64,000 bases of DNA from positions 992,001 through 1,056,000 of the forward strand of contig NZ_JAFBCD010000001.1 of NCBI RefSeq assembly GCF_016907545.1. Direction: 5' to 3'. The DNA comes from Paenarthrobacter ilicis (lineage in GTDB: Bacteria; Actinomycetota; Actinomycetes; Actinomycetales; Micrococcaceae). Of the stretch, positions 34,129-43,283 are shown one piece after another (the stretch's first letter is position 1; each line of letters begins with the position of its first letter). Position numbers and translations under genes: made by a program. Under the pieces are notes generated by a model that was given only the letters and a program-made list of their open reading frames with translations, searched no databases and had not been told where the DNA came from.

Positions 34129-36069
34129 GATCCCCTGTGGGCCGGACGCACCACGGTGACCAAGTCCACCCTCCGGTTGACCATGGCCCACTTGGGACCG
34201 CTGAACCCGCTTCCGGTGGTGGCAGCTGACCCGGTCCATCCCTACACCGTGGGCCAGGGTGTTCCCGAAGAACTCCAAGCCTCGGTGCGGTTCGGAGGAG
34301 TACCCAATGTTTATCCGTATCTCCAGCAGGACAACTACAGCCGGGAAGCGGCACCCAGGGAGGTTCCCGCCGTCGTTCTTGAGAACAGCAAGCTCAAGGT
34401 GACCGTGCTCCCGTCTCTTGGCGGACGCATCTGGGAGCTGTTGGACAAAACCACGGGGAAGCAGTTGCTGCACACCCATAGCGCACCGCAGCTGGCCAAC
34501 TTGGCTCTCCGGAACGCGTGGTTCGCTGGTGGCCTGGAATGGAATATCGGAACCAGGGGCCATTCACCCACCACGGTGGAGCCCCTGCACACGGCCCTGG
34601 TGACTGCTCCGGATGGCAAGCGGATACTGCGGATGTGGGAGTACGAGAGGCTCCGGGAAGTGGTCTTCCAAGTGGATATCTGGCTTCCGGCTGAATCACC
34701 GGTGCTGTTTGCTGCAGTCCGGATCCGGAACCCCAATAATCACGCAGTTCCCATGTATTGGTGGAGCAACGCGGCCATCCCGGAAAGGGAGCGCACCAGG
34801 GTGATCGCGCCCGCGGACCACGCGTACGGCAGCGACTACGCCACCACCATCACCAGGGTCCGGCCCGCGGACCACCACGGTTATGACGCCACGTGGCCGG
34901 TCAAGAACCCGCATGCTGCCGACTTCTTCTTTGACGTCCGCCCCGACCAACAGGGTTGGGTGGTGGCGGCGGATGAGGACGGAGACGGGCTGGCGATGCT
35001 CTCCAGCAGCCGTCTGCGCGGAAAGAAGCTCTTCGTCTGGGGCCAGGGCCCCGGTGGCAAACGGTGGCAGGAATGGCTGAGCCCGGGCGCCGGCCCCTAC
35101 GCCGAGATCCAAGCCGGGCTCGCGCAAACCCAGTTTGAGCACCTCTCCATGCCGGCCGGTGCGGAATGGACATGGGTGGAGGCGTACGGCAATGGCAGGC
35201 TCGATGCTGCCGCCGCCCACAGCCCGGACTGGCGGGGCGCCGTGCAGCATGCCACTGAACGTTTGAAGGGGCTGGTGTCGCACAGGGACCTGGAAGACAT
35301 GCTCCCCACCGCTGTTCGCGACGCTGACATACCGCCGTCCAGGATGATCATGGTGGGCGGCGGCTGGGGAGTTGTGGAACGTTCCCGACGCCGGCGGGCA
35401 GGCATGCCGTGGCTGGATGAAAGCGGCACGCCCTTTGTCAACGGCAGCCTCACGCCGGAGCAGGAACCGTGGTTGGCGCTCCTGCGTGGATCACCGTTCG
35501 ACGGCGCCGACAATTACGTCGCGGGGGAGGACTGGGAGGAGTTGCTGGGTGCAGATTCCGGGTCCGAGGCCTGTTTCCACCGTGCCACGATGCAGCATGC
35601 ACGCCAGGACGTGGCAGCTGCCGCCGATGGATATCGCCGGATTCTGGCAGTGCCGGGCGTCCGGCGGCGCACCAGGGCGTTGGCGCATCGTGGACTGGGT
35701 TTGGCGCTGCTCGCGATGGGCAAGATCCAGGAGGGCCTTGCCCATCTGAGGGACGGAGTGGAAACCGATTCGTCAGACGTGGCTTTTCTGGTTGAAGCCG
35801 TGACGCTCAGCATCCGCCACGGCGACCCTGTCATGGCACGCGATATGGCGGAGTCGGCACCCAAGGAGGGCGCCGTCGTCGGACGTTTGAGGTTCCTCAG
35901 GGCGGTGGCGTTGGCGCAGTCCGGGCACCAGGCGGAGGCCGCAGCGATCCTGCGGGAGGGCGTGGAAATCCCGGATATCCGGGAAGGCGAGGACACCATA
36001 GCGGAGCTCTGGGAACGGGTGTGTCCGGGTGAGCCCGTGCCTGCGGCTTACCGCTTCGGCATGCATTAG
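34042..36069 (+). CDS. DUF5107-type protein with C-terminal TPR-like region
   Basis: A 675-aa protein, apparently cytoplasmic. Residues ~30-400 have aldose-epimerase/glycosidase-like blocks (VPAVVLENSKLKVTVLPSLGG, GRIWELLDK, NAWFAGGLEWNIGTRGH, VFQVDIWLP, PMYWWSNAAIPE, FVWGQGPGGKRWQEWLS) that fit DUF5107 proteins. Residues ~500-650 are helical repeats (HRGLGLALLAMGKIQEGLAHL), TPR-like. A carbohydrate-related function is likely but unknown. The N-terminal ten-residue repeats make the true start uncertain: ATG at 34042 or at 34102 both lie in the repeat and neither has a strong ribosome site. Confidence 0.78.
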   Translation: MSDRNTTPPNISARNATTHNMSARNTTGEDPLWAGRTTVTKSTLRLTMAHLGPLNPLPVVAADPVHPYTVGQGVPEELQASVRFGGVPNVYPYLQQDNYSREAAPREVPAVVLENSKLKVTVLPSLGGRIWELLDKTTGKQLLHTHSAPQLANLALRNAWFAGGLEWNIGTRGHSPTTVEPLHTALVTAPDGKRILRMWEYERLREVVFQVDIWLPAESPVLFAAVRIRNPNNHAVPMYWWSNAAIPERERTRVIAPADHAYGSDYATTITRVRPADHHGYDATWPVKNPHAADFFFDVRPDQQGWVVAADEDGDGLAMLSSSRLRGKKLFVWGQGPGGKRWQEWLSPGAGPYAEIQAGLAQTQFEHLSMPAGAEWTWVEAYGNGRLDAAAAHSPDWRGAVQHATERLKGLVSHRDLEDMLPTAVRDADIPPSRMIMVGGGWGVVERSRRRRAGMPWLDESGTPFVNGSLTPEQEPWLALLRGSPFDGADNYVAGEDWEELLGADSGSEACFHRATMQHARQDVAAAADGYRRILAVPGVRRRTRALAHRGLGLALLAMGKIQEGLAHLRDGVETDSSDVAFLVEAVTLSIRHGDPVMARDMAESAPKEGAVVGRLRFLRAVALAQSGHQAEAAAILREGVEIPDIREGEDTIAELWERVCPGEPVPAAYRFGMH

Positions 36070-36141
36070 CTGGTGGCCGGGGGACCTCCCGCCTGTGGAT
36101 ATCCAGATGCTTGGCTAATCCAAACAAGGTAAGTTGGCAGG

Positions 36142-38373
36142 GTGATTCCAACCGTAGAACCTGCCGTTGACCGCGCCCCCGGAGTCTCCAAGGAGATCGA
36201 GGATGCGGCCTGGCATGTGCTCGGTCCGGCGCTGCAAGGCAGACCCTCGGCGCTGGACGGAAGGACCCTCACGTGGACTGCGGAGGCTGCCGCTGAGCTG
36301 CTGGAACGCCTGGAGCGCGGGGTTGAGGACTCCAAAGCACCCATGATGACCAACCTGCGCAAAAACCTTGAGGGTGCCTCCCGCGAGGCCAAGCTGTTGG
36401 CCGTGGAACTGTTGTATCTTCAGTCGCTGCCTTTGGCCCACGAGGTCAAATCCCTCCGGGTCAAGCGTGCCCGCGTCGCCGAGGCCGCGTCTTGGGTGGA
36501 ACCAACCGTTGAGCTGCCCGGGGAACTGTACGAAGGAATGACGGACCACGGGGTGATCCGTGACCGGACGGCCGAGTTCAACTGGACCATTTGGGACCAC
36601 CTGAAATGGCTGTGCCGTTTTGTTGCCCATGTGGACAGCCAGAGCACGGCCGCCATCAGTGAGGCATTGGCGGACCCGCACATGTTCCACAAACTCGCCG
36701 CCGGCACACCGGAAGACCAGCCCGCGCTGCGCAGGAGCATCGAGTACCTGGTGTGGCCCAGCTATTTTGAACCGGTGGTTGCTGACGTTGAACGTCAGGA
36801 AATCCGTGATGCCTTTGCATCGCTGGTGGGCGGCGCCAAGGGCGACACGGACGAGGACATTACCGCGGACATCCACCGCATCCGGTTGCACCTTGACGAG
36901 CAAGCGGGGCAGCGCATCGATTGGTATGCGCGCCAGCTTGTCAGCCAGTGGCGCAAGGTGGGGGACCCCGGGCGGCGCTCCTGGCTCCTGCGCACCCACC
37001 ACGATCACGCTGACCTCCTGGCCGCGTGGGTGGCTGAGGAGAAGGCCACCCTGGACGTTGAGCACCTGCGCTCACTGACCGCAGGCGTTACCGCCGGCGT
37101 GGTCCAACATGCCGTGGACGAAGACTACAAACATCTCGGTTACGTGGAACGGGAAGACACCAAGACAGCGGTCTTCGCGTTCCTCACCGTCATGAAGCCG
37201 GGCGACCTCACGCTCTACCAGCATGCGGGCCGCGTCCGTGTGGGTGTGGTGCTGGGCGAGCCCGAACTTCACGAGGACAACAGGCGGATCCGTCGCAAGG
37301 TCCGCTGGTTCGATGACAGCTATGCCATCCCTGAGCTTCCCCGCCACGCCCAACGGCAGCTCTCCACCCCCGGCATCATCGTGGACGTCACCAGGGTCAT
37401 TCAGGCACTGCAGGAACTCCTTCCGGTGGAAGCCGAAACCGATGGTGAGGATGAGACGCCGCCAACCGCCGTTGTCGAGGTTGTCCAGCAGGGGTTCCGC
37501 CCCCTCACGGAAGAGTTCGCCGCCTCACTGCACATGGACCTGGAGCCCCTCAAGGAGATCGCGGAACTGCTGGAAGACAACCGCCAGCTGGTCCTCTACG
37601 GCCCTCCGGGGACCGGCAAGACCTACTTGGCCAAGCACTTGGCTGCGGAGCTGGCAGGGGACCACACGGACGAGCGCGTGAAGCTGGTCCAGTTCCACCC
37701 GTCGTACGCCTATGAGGATTTCTTTGAGGGCTACAGGCCGGACAAGACCGACGACGGCCAGGTCTCCTTCAAGCTGGTGGCCGGGCCGCTGCGCCGGCTC
37801 GCTGAAGAAGCCGCCAAGCCCGAGAACGCGCACAAGCCGTACTTCCTGATCATCGATGAGATGAACCGGGCCAACCTGGCCAAGGTGTTCGGCGAGCTCT
37901 ACTTCCTGCTGGAGTACCGCGACGACCGCATCTACCTGCAGTACAGCCCCAACGAGCCCTTCAGCTTGCCGGACAACCTCTACATCATCGGCACCATGAA
38001 CACGGCCGACCGCTCCATCGCCATGATGGATGCCGCCATTCGCCGTCGCTTCGCCTTCATTGAGCTGCACCCCACCGTGGAACCTGTCCGGGGCACGCTG
38101 CGCCGCTTCCTTGAAGCCAAGGGACTGGACACCCTCAACGCGGATCTTCTGGACGCGCTCAACAGTGCCATGGACGATTGGGACCGCGACCTCATGATCG
38201 GGCCGTCGTACTTCATGAAGCCCTCTGCGCAGAACCCCACGGGCCTGCGCCGGATTTGGAAATACGAGCTCATGCCCTTGCTGGAAGAGCACTACCACGG
38301 GCAGTTGAACCGCGCGCAGCTGGAAGAGCGGTTCGGGCTGGAACAACTGCTGGGGCGTCTTGCGGCCCGCTAG
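36142..38373 (+). CDS. McrB-like AAA+ subunit of a type IV restriction system
   Basis: A 743-aa protein. The C-terminal AAA+ module has Walker A GPPGTGKT (487-494), FHPSYAYEDFFEGYRP (519-534), Walker B FLIIDE (569-574) with EMNRAN, and MNTADRSI (620-627), the McrB signature. The first ~480 residues are not an SRA or DUF3578 domain that I recognise. Residues ~335-415 (KPGDLTLYQHAGRVRVGVVLGE, then RRKVRWF and a proline-rich end) look like a PUA/EVE-type base-reader fold (inference). GTG start with a weak GGCAGG site. The McrC-like nuclease gene overlaps its end by 14 bp. Confidence 0.88.
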   Translation: MIPTVEPAVDRAPGVSKEIEDAAWHVLGPALQGRPSALDGRTLTWTAEAAAELLERLERGVEDSKAPMMTNLRKNLEGASREAKLLAVELLYLQSLPLAHEVKSLRVKRARVAEAASWVEPTVELPGELYEGMTDHGVIRDRTAEFNWTIWDHLKWLCRFVAHVDSQSTAAISEALADPHMFHKLAAGTPEDQPALRRSIEYLVWPSYFEPVVADVERQEIRDAFASLVGGAKGDTDEDITADIHRIRLHLDEQAGQRIDWYARQLVSQWRKVGDPGRRSWLLRTHHDHADLLAAWVAEEKATLDVEHLRSLTAGVTAGVVQHAVDEDYKHLGYVEREDTKTAVFAFLTVMKPGDLTLYQHAGRVRVGVVLGEPELHEDNRRIRRKVRWFDDSYAIPELPRHAQRQLSTPGIIVDVTRVIQALQELLPVEAETDGEDETPPTAVVEVVQQGFRPLTEEFAASLHMDLEPLKEIAELLEDNRQLVLYGPPGTGKTYLAKHLAAELAGDHTDERVKLVQFHPSYAYEDFFEGYRPDKTDDGQVSFKLVAGPLRRLAEEAAKPENAHKPYFLIIDEMNRANLAKVFGELYFLLEYRDDRIYLQYSPNEPFSLPDNLYIIGTMNTADRSIAMMDAAIRRRFAFIELHPTVEPVRGTLRRFLEAKGLDTLNADLLDALNSAMDDWDRDLMIGPSYFMKPSAQNPTGLRRIWKYELMPLLEEHYHGQLNRAQLEERFGLEQLLGRLAAR

Positions 38374-39655
38374 CGGCATCCCGCCACGGCCGGGAAGGGC
38401 GCCCGTCAGTGCCAAGCGGGCCCCACTGGCCACCCGCCACATCGTCATGGACGAGCTCTCCGGCGGAGTGGTGGACAAACTTGACCCCCCGTCAGCGGCG
38501 TTCATTAACGCCAGCGGACTGGCCAAGGCCGCACCCATGGGCATGGGGCTGTACCGGATTGAACCCGTTGGCAAAGTGGGTTCGGTCCGCACAGCCACCG
38601 TGCAGCTGGAAGTCCGCCCCAAGGACCGGCTCGGCCTGAACCGCCTCCTGTTCCTCCTCGGCTACGCCGGGGACCAAGGCTTCCGCGATCACTCCGTGGA
38701 GGCCGTGGAACATCCGGACCTGTGGAGTGCCCTGGCTGAATCCCTGGCCCAGCTCGCGGACAAGGCCCTCAGCCGCGGTGTCCTCCAGGGGTACCTGACC
38801 ATGGACGAGTCCCTGCGCACAGTGAAGGGCCGCATCCGCATCTCGGACCAGATTTCGCGCCGGCCAGGGATGATGGTTCCCCTGGAAGTTTCCTATGACG
38901 AGTTCACGGAGAACATCGCGGAGAACCGGATCCTTCGGGCAGCGCTGGAGCGCATGGGTCAGGTTCCCGCCGTCCGACCGGAGGTGCTGAGCCGCCTGAG
39001 GCAGCTCAAAGGCAAGCTCGACGCCGTCACCCGGCTCAGGCCCGGAGCGCCACTGCCGCACTGGCAGGCCAACCGGATGAACCTCCGGTACCACGCAGTG
39101 CTGCGCCTGGCCGAGGTGATCCTGCGTAACTCCTCCGCCGAGGCCGGCGTTGGCAAGCAGCAAACAGCCTCGTTCGTGGTGGACATGGCGCAGGTGTTCG
39201 AGGAGTTCGTGGGGACAGCACTGCGTAGCGCCATGAGTGCGCACCCCGGGGAGATGCGGCTCCAGTATGGGGCCCTCCTCAACGAGGCAGTACGCGATTC
39301 GGACCGCCTGATGGTCCGCCCGGATGCGGTACATTTCCTGGGTGGACGGCCCGTGGTGGTGTACGACTCCAAATACAAAGCAGCGTCCGACGCCGGTGCG
39401 TCCCTGAGCGCAGACCATTACCAGTTGCTGGCCTACTGCACTGCACTCCGGGTTCCCACCGCATGGCTCGTGTATGCAGGAGCAGGGGAGATGAAGCTGC
39501 GACGCATCCTCAACACGGACATCGACATTGTGGAGTACCCGCTGGACCTGTCCCGGCCGCCGTCGGAAATCCTCGCCGCCGTGGCTGATCTCGCGGAACA
39601 GTCCTGGGGTGAAGTGGTGCGCCAGGCTGTGGCGGGCCGCCTGGCGTCGGACTAG
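38360..39655 (+). CDS. McrC-like nuclease subunit
   Basis: A 431-aa protein by the longest frame. The C-terminal PD-(D/E)xK nuclease core shows Asp322 in MVRPDAVHF and DSK (Asp336-Lys338) in VVVYDSKYK, with an acidic helix (AQVFEEFV) upstream; the N-terminal half resembles McrC proteins (TVKGRIRISDQ, ELEVSYDEFTENIAENRIL-like). It would be recruited by the McrB-like AAA+ protein to cut modified DNA. The start is uncertain: TTG at 38360 overlaps the McrB gene, and later ATG codons (e.g. 38447) lack ribosome sites, so translational coupling is assumed. Confidence 0.85.
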   Translation: MRPASGIPPRPGRAPVSAKRAPLATRHIVMDELSGGVVDKLDPPSAAFINASGLAKAAPMGMGLYRIEPVGKVGSVRTATVQLEVRPKDRLGLNRLLFLLGYAGDQGFRDHSVEAVEHPDLWSALAESLAQLADKALSRGVLQGYLTMDESLRTVKGRIRISDQISRRPGMMVPLEVSYDEFTENIAENRILRAALERMGQVPAVRPEVLSRLRQLKGKLDAVTRLRPGAPLPHWQANRMNLRYHAVLRLAEVILRNSSAEAGVGKQQTASFVVDMAQVFEEFVGTALRSAMSAHPGEMRLQYGALLNEAVRDSDRLMVRPDAVHFLGGRPVVVYDSKYKAASDAGASLSADHYQLLAYCTALRVPTAWLVYAGAGEMKLRRILNTDIDIVEYPLDLSRPPSEILAAVADLAEQSWGEVVRQAVAGRLASD

Positions 39656-39691
39656 CCTGAGAAGGAAACTTTCACTTCATTGGGAGGCATG

Positions 39692-39919
39692 ATGGCTCGC
39701 AGGAAATCGTGGCGGGATTTGAGCAGTGGTCAGCGCCTGGCCGTGGTCCTCAGCGGAGTGGTGAACCTGGCGCTCTTGGTAGCGGCCCAGCGCAGCATCG
39801 CCAAGACACCCGATTCCCAGGTCAGGGGCAAGAAAGTGGTGTGGCGTGCAGTCTCTTTCGTCAACTTCTTTGGTCCCGTGGGCTGGTTCCTGTTCGGGCA
39901 CCGCAAGGACTCGAAATAG
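39692..39919 (+). CDS. Small PLDc_N-like membrane protein
   Basis: A 75-aa protein with two hydrophobic segments (AVVLSGVVNLALLVAAQ and VNFFGPVGWFLFG) separated by a basic loop. NFFGPVGWFLFGHRK resembles the PLDc_N (phospholipase D-like N-terminal) pattern, which occurs alone in many small actinobacterial membrane proteins. ATG at 39692 is four bases from GGGAGG; ATG at 39689 is too near it. It lies 36 bp after the McrC-like gene; function unknown. Confidence 0.75.
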   Translation: MARRKSWRDLSSGQRLAVVLSGVVNLALLVAAQRSIAKTPDSQVRGKKVVWRAVSFVNFFGPVGWFLFGHRKDSK

Positions 39920-39951
39920 CTCCTGCCCGCCAGGCCCCACAACACTGATGA

Positions 39952-41619
39952 TCAGGCAGGCACCTTCACGGTGAACGTAGTGCCACGGCCCGGCTCGCTC
40001 TCCACTGTGATGGTCCCGCCGTGTGCCTCCACGATCGCCTTGCTGATGGGCAGTCCCAGCCCAACTCCGGGGATGGCGCTTTTCCGGACACCTCCGGCGC
40101 GGAAGAACTGGGTGAAGGCCTCGGCCTGCTCGTCCTCGCTCATTCCCATCCCGGTGTCCGTGACACGGCAGAAAACAAAGTCGTGCTCCTGCCACGCAGC
40201 TACTTCAACGTCGCCGCCGTCGGGCGAATACTTAATGGCGTTGGAAACCAGGTTGTCCAAGACCTGCGCGATCCGGGAGGAATCGACGCGCGCTTCCAGG
40301 GTTTCCGGAAGATCCATGGACAACCGGATTCCGGCTTTGTTGGCCCGGGGCTCGGCGGAGGTGACGCTTCCCCTGACCAGCTCGGTGACATCCACGGCGT
40401 GCGGTTGGACCACGATCTGACCCGAACGGATGGCCAGGAGGTCGGAGACCAGGGTTAGGAGCCGCTCGGCGTTGCGCCGCACAATGTCCAGCTGCTTGCG
40501 GGAGGGGGCATCGATCGCCTCGGAATCCAAAATCAGTTCAACGTACCCGAGGATCGAGGTCAGCGGCGTCCTGAACTCGTGGGAGACGTTGGCAACAAAG
40601 TCGTCCTTTGCCGCCAAGGCGTTCACCAGGTCAGTGACATCGCTGAAGACCACCACGGAACCGGCAAAAGCTCCCCGGTGATCCACCATGGGGCGGGCGC
40701 TGGCTGTGAAGGCACGCTGTTCCTTGCTTGTCCCGATCCACACCAGCTGGTCCGTGAAGCGTTCGCCCAGGACTGCCCGCCGGACAGGTCGCCGATCAGT
40801 AGCCAACGGAGTGGTTTTGTCGGTGTCGAATATCAGCAGCTCGGACTCATTGGGGTCGTCGTTGCCTTCAGGGGTGGCCAGCAGGTGTGTGATTCTTTGC
40901 CGGCGGTTCATCAGGATGTCGTGCCCTTCGCCGTCCACGGCCACCACTCCCAAGGGGAGGGCTTCCATGACGCCGTTGAGGAGCCGTTCCTGCTTGGTGC
41001 TGACGTCCAGGGCCTCGTTGAGGGCCCGGTCTTTCTGCTCCAAAACACGCTGTTGACGAATCATGCTCAAGGTCAGGACACTGACCGACACGCCGATGCC
41101 AAGAATGAGAATGGGAAAAAGCAGCGGTTTGGTGAGGGCTTGCTCGGTGACCGCTCCCCGCGCGAACAGGGGAGTCCACACAATGGCCAGCGGCCCAAGG
41201 AAGGACAGGACAAGGGCCAATTTCGGATAAAGACCGGAGGCGCAAAGCCAAATAACCGGCAGAACCACCAAAACGCTGATACCAGTCAGGGCTTCCTGCC
41301 CGCCTTCACGTCCAAAGGCTATGGACACCATGTCCGCAACCGGTAGGACAAGGAAGCTGGCAAACGGCAGCCTGTGCCAGGGAATGACGACGCACAGGGC
41401 AAGCAGCAGCGCCTGGCTCAGCAGAAATATAAGGAATAACGGATTTTCCAGGGTGCTGGGAAAAAACACCCATACCAACAGTGCCGAAATGCAGACGCAG
41501 ACGGACAGCGGCAATTGACTCAGAACCACCCGCATGCGGAGCGAGTGTTCGTGAAAAGAGCGCTGGAAAATCAACAATTTCTTCTTTTCGCCAAAGTCCC
41601 AGATGGAGGGGTCGGTCAT
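39952..41619 (-). CDS. Membrane sensor histidine kinase with PAS domain
   Basis: A 555-aa kinase. Five or six membrane segments occupy residues ~30-190, then a coiled linker, a PAS domain (~205-335), a HisKA domain with His347 in NVSHEFRTPLTSILGY, and a catalytic domain with VLDNLVSNAIKYSP, DTGMGM and GVGLGLPISK. It is divergent from an OmpR-type regulator 99 bp away, its probable partner. The multi-span N-terminus without a large external loop suggests sensing in or at the membrane. The stimulus is unknown. Confidence 0.92.
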   Translation of the reverse strand: MTDPSIWDFGEKKKLLIFQRSFHEHSLRMRVVLSQLPLSVCVCISALLVWVFFPSTLENPLFLIFLLSQALLLALCVVIPWHRLPFASFLVLPVADMVSIAFGREGGQEALTGISVLVVLPVIWLCASGLYPKLALVLSFLGPLAIVWTPLFARGAVTEQALTKPLLFPILILGIGVSVSVLTLSMIRQQRVLEQKDRALNEALDVSTKQERLLNGVMEALPLGVVAVDGEGHDILMNRRQRITHLLATPEGNDDPNESELLIFDTDKTTPLATDRRPVRRAVLGERFTDQLVWIGTSKEQRAFTASARPMVDHRGAFAGSVVVFSDVTDLVNALAAKDDFVANVSHEFRTPLTSILGYVELILDSEAIDAPSRKQLDIVRRNAERLLTLVSDLLAIRSGQIVVQPHAVDVTELVRGSVTSAEPRANKAGIRLSMDLPETLEARVDSSRIAQVLDNLVSNAIKYSPDGGDVEVAAWQEHDFVFCRVTDTGMGMSEDEQAEAFTQFFRAGGVRKSAIPGVGLGLPISKAIVEAHGGTITVESEPGRGTTFTVKVPA

Positions 41620-41667
41620 GGCGCAACCAACCGGGAAGCGGAAGAAAGTCGATTCATGAGATCAGCC

Positions 41668-41686
41668 TATCCAAAATGGATATACT
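41668..41686 (+). promoter_or_regulatory. Palindrome TATCCA-AAA-TGGATA overlapping a -10 box
   Basis: A perfect 6-bp inverted repeat with a 3-bp spacer (41668-41682) lies between the divergent kinase and regulator genes. Its right end overlaps TATACT (41681-41686), a candidate -10 box 32 bp before the regulator ATG, so binding would affect the regulator promoter. Confidence 0.5.
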
Positions 41687-41718
41687 TCTGAGGTTATCGA
41701 AGGGGCTGAGGGGCAGCG

Positions 41719-42462
41719 ATGAGTGAAGTACGTGTGGGATTGGTCATTGAAGATGACCAGGATATCCGCGAGTTGGTCCGTGTGGTCTTGTCCCAAGCGG
41801 GATTTGATGTGCATGTTGCGGCCACCGGGTCTGCTGGGGTGACTTCCGCCCGTGAACTGAATCCTGATGTCATTACCCTGGACCTTGGCCTGCCGGACAT
41901 TGACGGTTTCGAGGTTGCCCGACAGATCCGCAAGTCCTCTGACGCCTACATCATCATGCTCACTGCCCGGGCGGAGGAACTCGATACGCTCATGGGCCTT
42001 GAAGCCGGCGGTGATGATTACCTCACCAAGCCGTTCCGGCCCCGCGAGCTGCGCGCACGGGTGGAAGCCATGATGCGGCGTCCCCGCGCGTCGTCGGAAT
42101 CCAAAGGCGTCACTGAAGAAGTGGACCCCGAGGTTTCCCACAATGGTTTGACGGTTTCCGCCGGTTCACGGACCGCGGTGCTGAACAGCAAGGAACTGAA
42201 GCTGACCCGTACCGAGTTCGACCTCCTGTTGGCACTGTTGGAAACAGGCCGTATTGTGCGGACCAAGGCGGATCTGGCGCGTCGCCTGCGCAATGAACCG
42301 TACGACGTCGGCAGTTACGTCAGCGACGCCGACGAACGCGCCGTTGAGGTCCACATGGGCAACCTGCGGAAAAAGCTGGGCGACAGCATCCAGGCGCCGC
42401 GCTGGTTGGAAACGGTGCGTGGCGTGGGCTACAGGCTTGCGCCCTCCGTCAGCAGCAACTAG
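41719..42462 (+). CDS. OmpR-family response regulator
   Basis: A 247-aa two-domain regulator. The receiver has the acidic pocket Glu11-Asp12-Asp13, phosphoacceptor Asp55 in ITLDLGLPD, Thr82 and Lys104. The C-terminal winged helix (~150-240) has LTRTEFDLLLALLE, VEVHMGNLRKKLG and ETVRGVGYRL. It should be phosphorylated by the divergent histidine kinase. Its stop codon overlaps that of the convergent Hpt-like gene in a shared CTAG. Confidence 0.94.
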   Translation: MSEVRVGLVIEDDQDIRELVRVVLSQAGFDVHVAATGSAGVTSARELNPDVITLDLGLPDIDGFEVARQIRKSSDAYIIMLTARAEELDTLMGLEAGGDDYLTKPFRPRELRARVEAMMRRPRASSESKGVTEEVDPEVSHNGLTVSAGSRTAVLNSKELKLTRTEFDLLLALLETGRIVRTKADLARRLRNEPYDVGSYVSDADERAVEVHMGNLRKKLGDSIQAPRWLETVRGVGYRLAPSVSSN

Positions 42463-42839
42463 GAACCCGGCGTTTCCAGTTCAACGATGGTCCCGGAAAC
42501 GTGCTGCTCAATCGCTGCAACCTGGGGCTGCAGCTCGTCCAAGTGATCGGCGTTGGGCAGGAGCCGGAACCTGATCTCCAGTTCCGTGGCCAGGCGTTCC
42601 ATGCAGACGGCACCCACCATGTGGCTGGACGTCTTGAGGCTCAGCACGGCGTCCATGGCATCGTCAATGTCCAGGTTGGCAAGCGCGGTGTGAAGCCTGG
42701 CAACACGCCATGGCAGCATGGCTGCATAGTTGCGGACGAACGCGCCAATGATGGCCCGGTCGCCGCCCAGCTCGGCTTGGAGGCCGGTAAGGACCGTACG
42801 GTCCACCAGGGGTTCGGTGCATTCGTCGTATTCGGACAC
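42459..42839 (-). CDS. Hpt-like protein without the phosphoacceptor histidine
   Basis: A 126-aa helical protein. The central part VLSLKTSSHMVGAVCMERLATELE (65-88, broken here for length) follows the Hpt pattern in which xHxLKGSSxxxGA carries the phosphoacceptor; the expected histidine is Leu66 (codon CTG) and the following glycine is Thr70. It therefore cannot relay phosphate in the usual way and may be a binding or inhibitory partner for the adjacent two-component system (inference). GTG at 42839 has GGAGG six bases upstream; the longer frame to 42911 lacks a site. Confidence 0.78.
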   Translation of the reverse strand: MSEYDECTEPLVDRTVLTGLQAELGGDRAIIGAFVRNYAAMLPWRVARLHTALANLDIDDAMDAVLSLKTSSHMVGAVCMERLATELEIRFRLLPNADHLDELQPQVAAIEQHVSGTIVELETPGS

Positions 42840-43042
42840 CAAACCCCTCCTGCCCTCGCGCAATAGATTCACCCTTAAACAGTAGGACCCGTGGAACGGC
42901 CGAGGCGCCATAAAGCCAAAGATTGAGCCAATCTTGAGCGGACTCAGAGGGAGTCTTGATCGCCACCCGGGAAAGTAAGGGGACCAAGCAAAAAGTTCCC
43001 GGTTCCGGGGCTTACAGGCCCTGTTGAAGGAGGAGGAACTGC

Positions 43043-43207
43043 ATGGACAGCCAAGCCCGTACGTCGCCCTGGCTCATGGTTTTGATCGTGTTCTGCATGA
43101 CCGTTCTGCTGGGAATCGGCGGGACGGCGGCCTTCGCACTCTGGGAGCAGGGAACTCACAGCTCCGGAACGGATCACACGGTGTCGTCCGCGCCCTCCAA
43201 GCCGTAG
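43043..43207 (+). CDS. Small single-span membrane protein
   Basis: A 54-aa protein: a short polar N-terminus (MDSQARTSPW), one membrane segment (LMVLIVFCMTVLLGIGGTAAFAL) and a Ser/Thr-rich tail (HSSGTDHTVSSAPSKP). The strong AAGGAGGAGGAACTGC ATG start region supports expression. I recognise no family. It is convergent with the bioB-bsaP operon and may be transcribed alone; the 203-bp region before it holds no other gene. Confidence 0.7.
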   Translation: MDSQARTSPWLMVLIVFCMTVLLGIGGTAAFALWEQGTHSSGTDHTVSSAPSKP

Positions 43208-43283
43208 TCATCAGTTCCGTCAAGGAAGTCCACCAGACGTTCCTCAAGCAGCGAGCGGTTTTTGAGCTCGCATTCCCACACCG

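Noticed and set aside
34699..36065. Signs of gene transfer around the McrBC-like genes
   Set aside because: Codon use and GC looked like the surroundings; no integrase, transposase, tRNA or direct repeats were seen.
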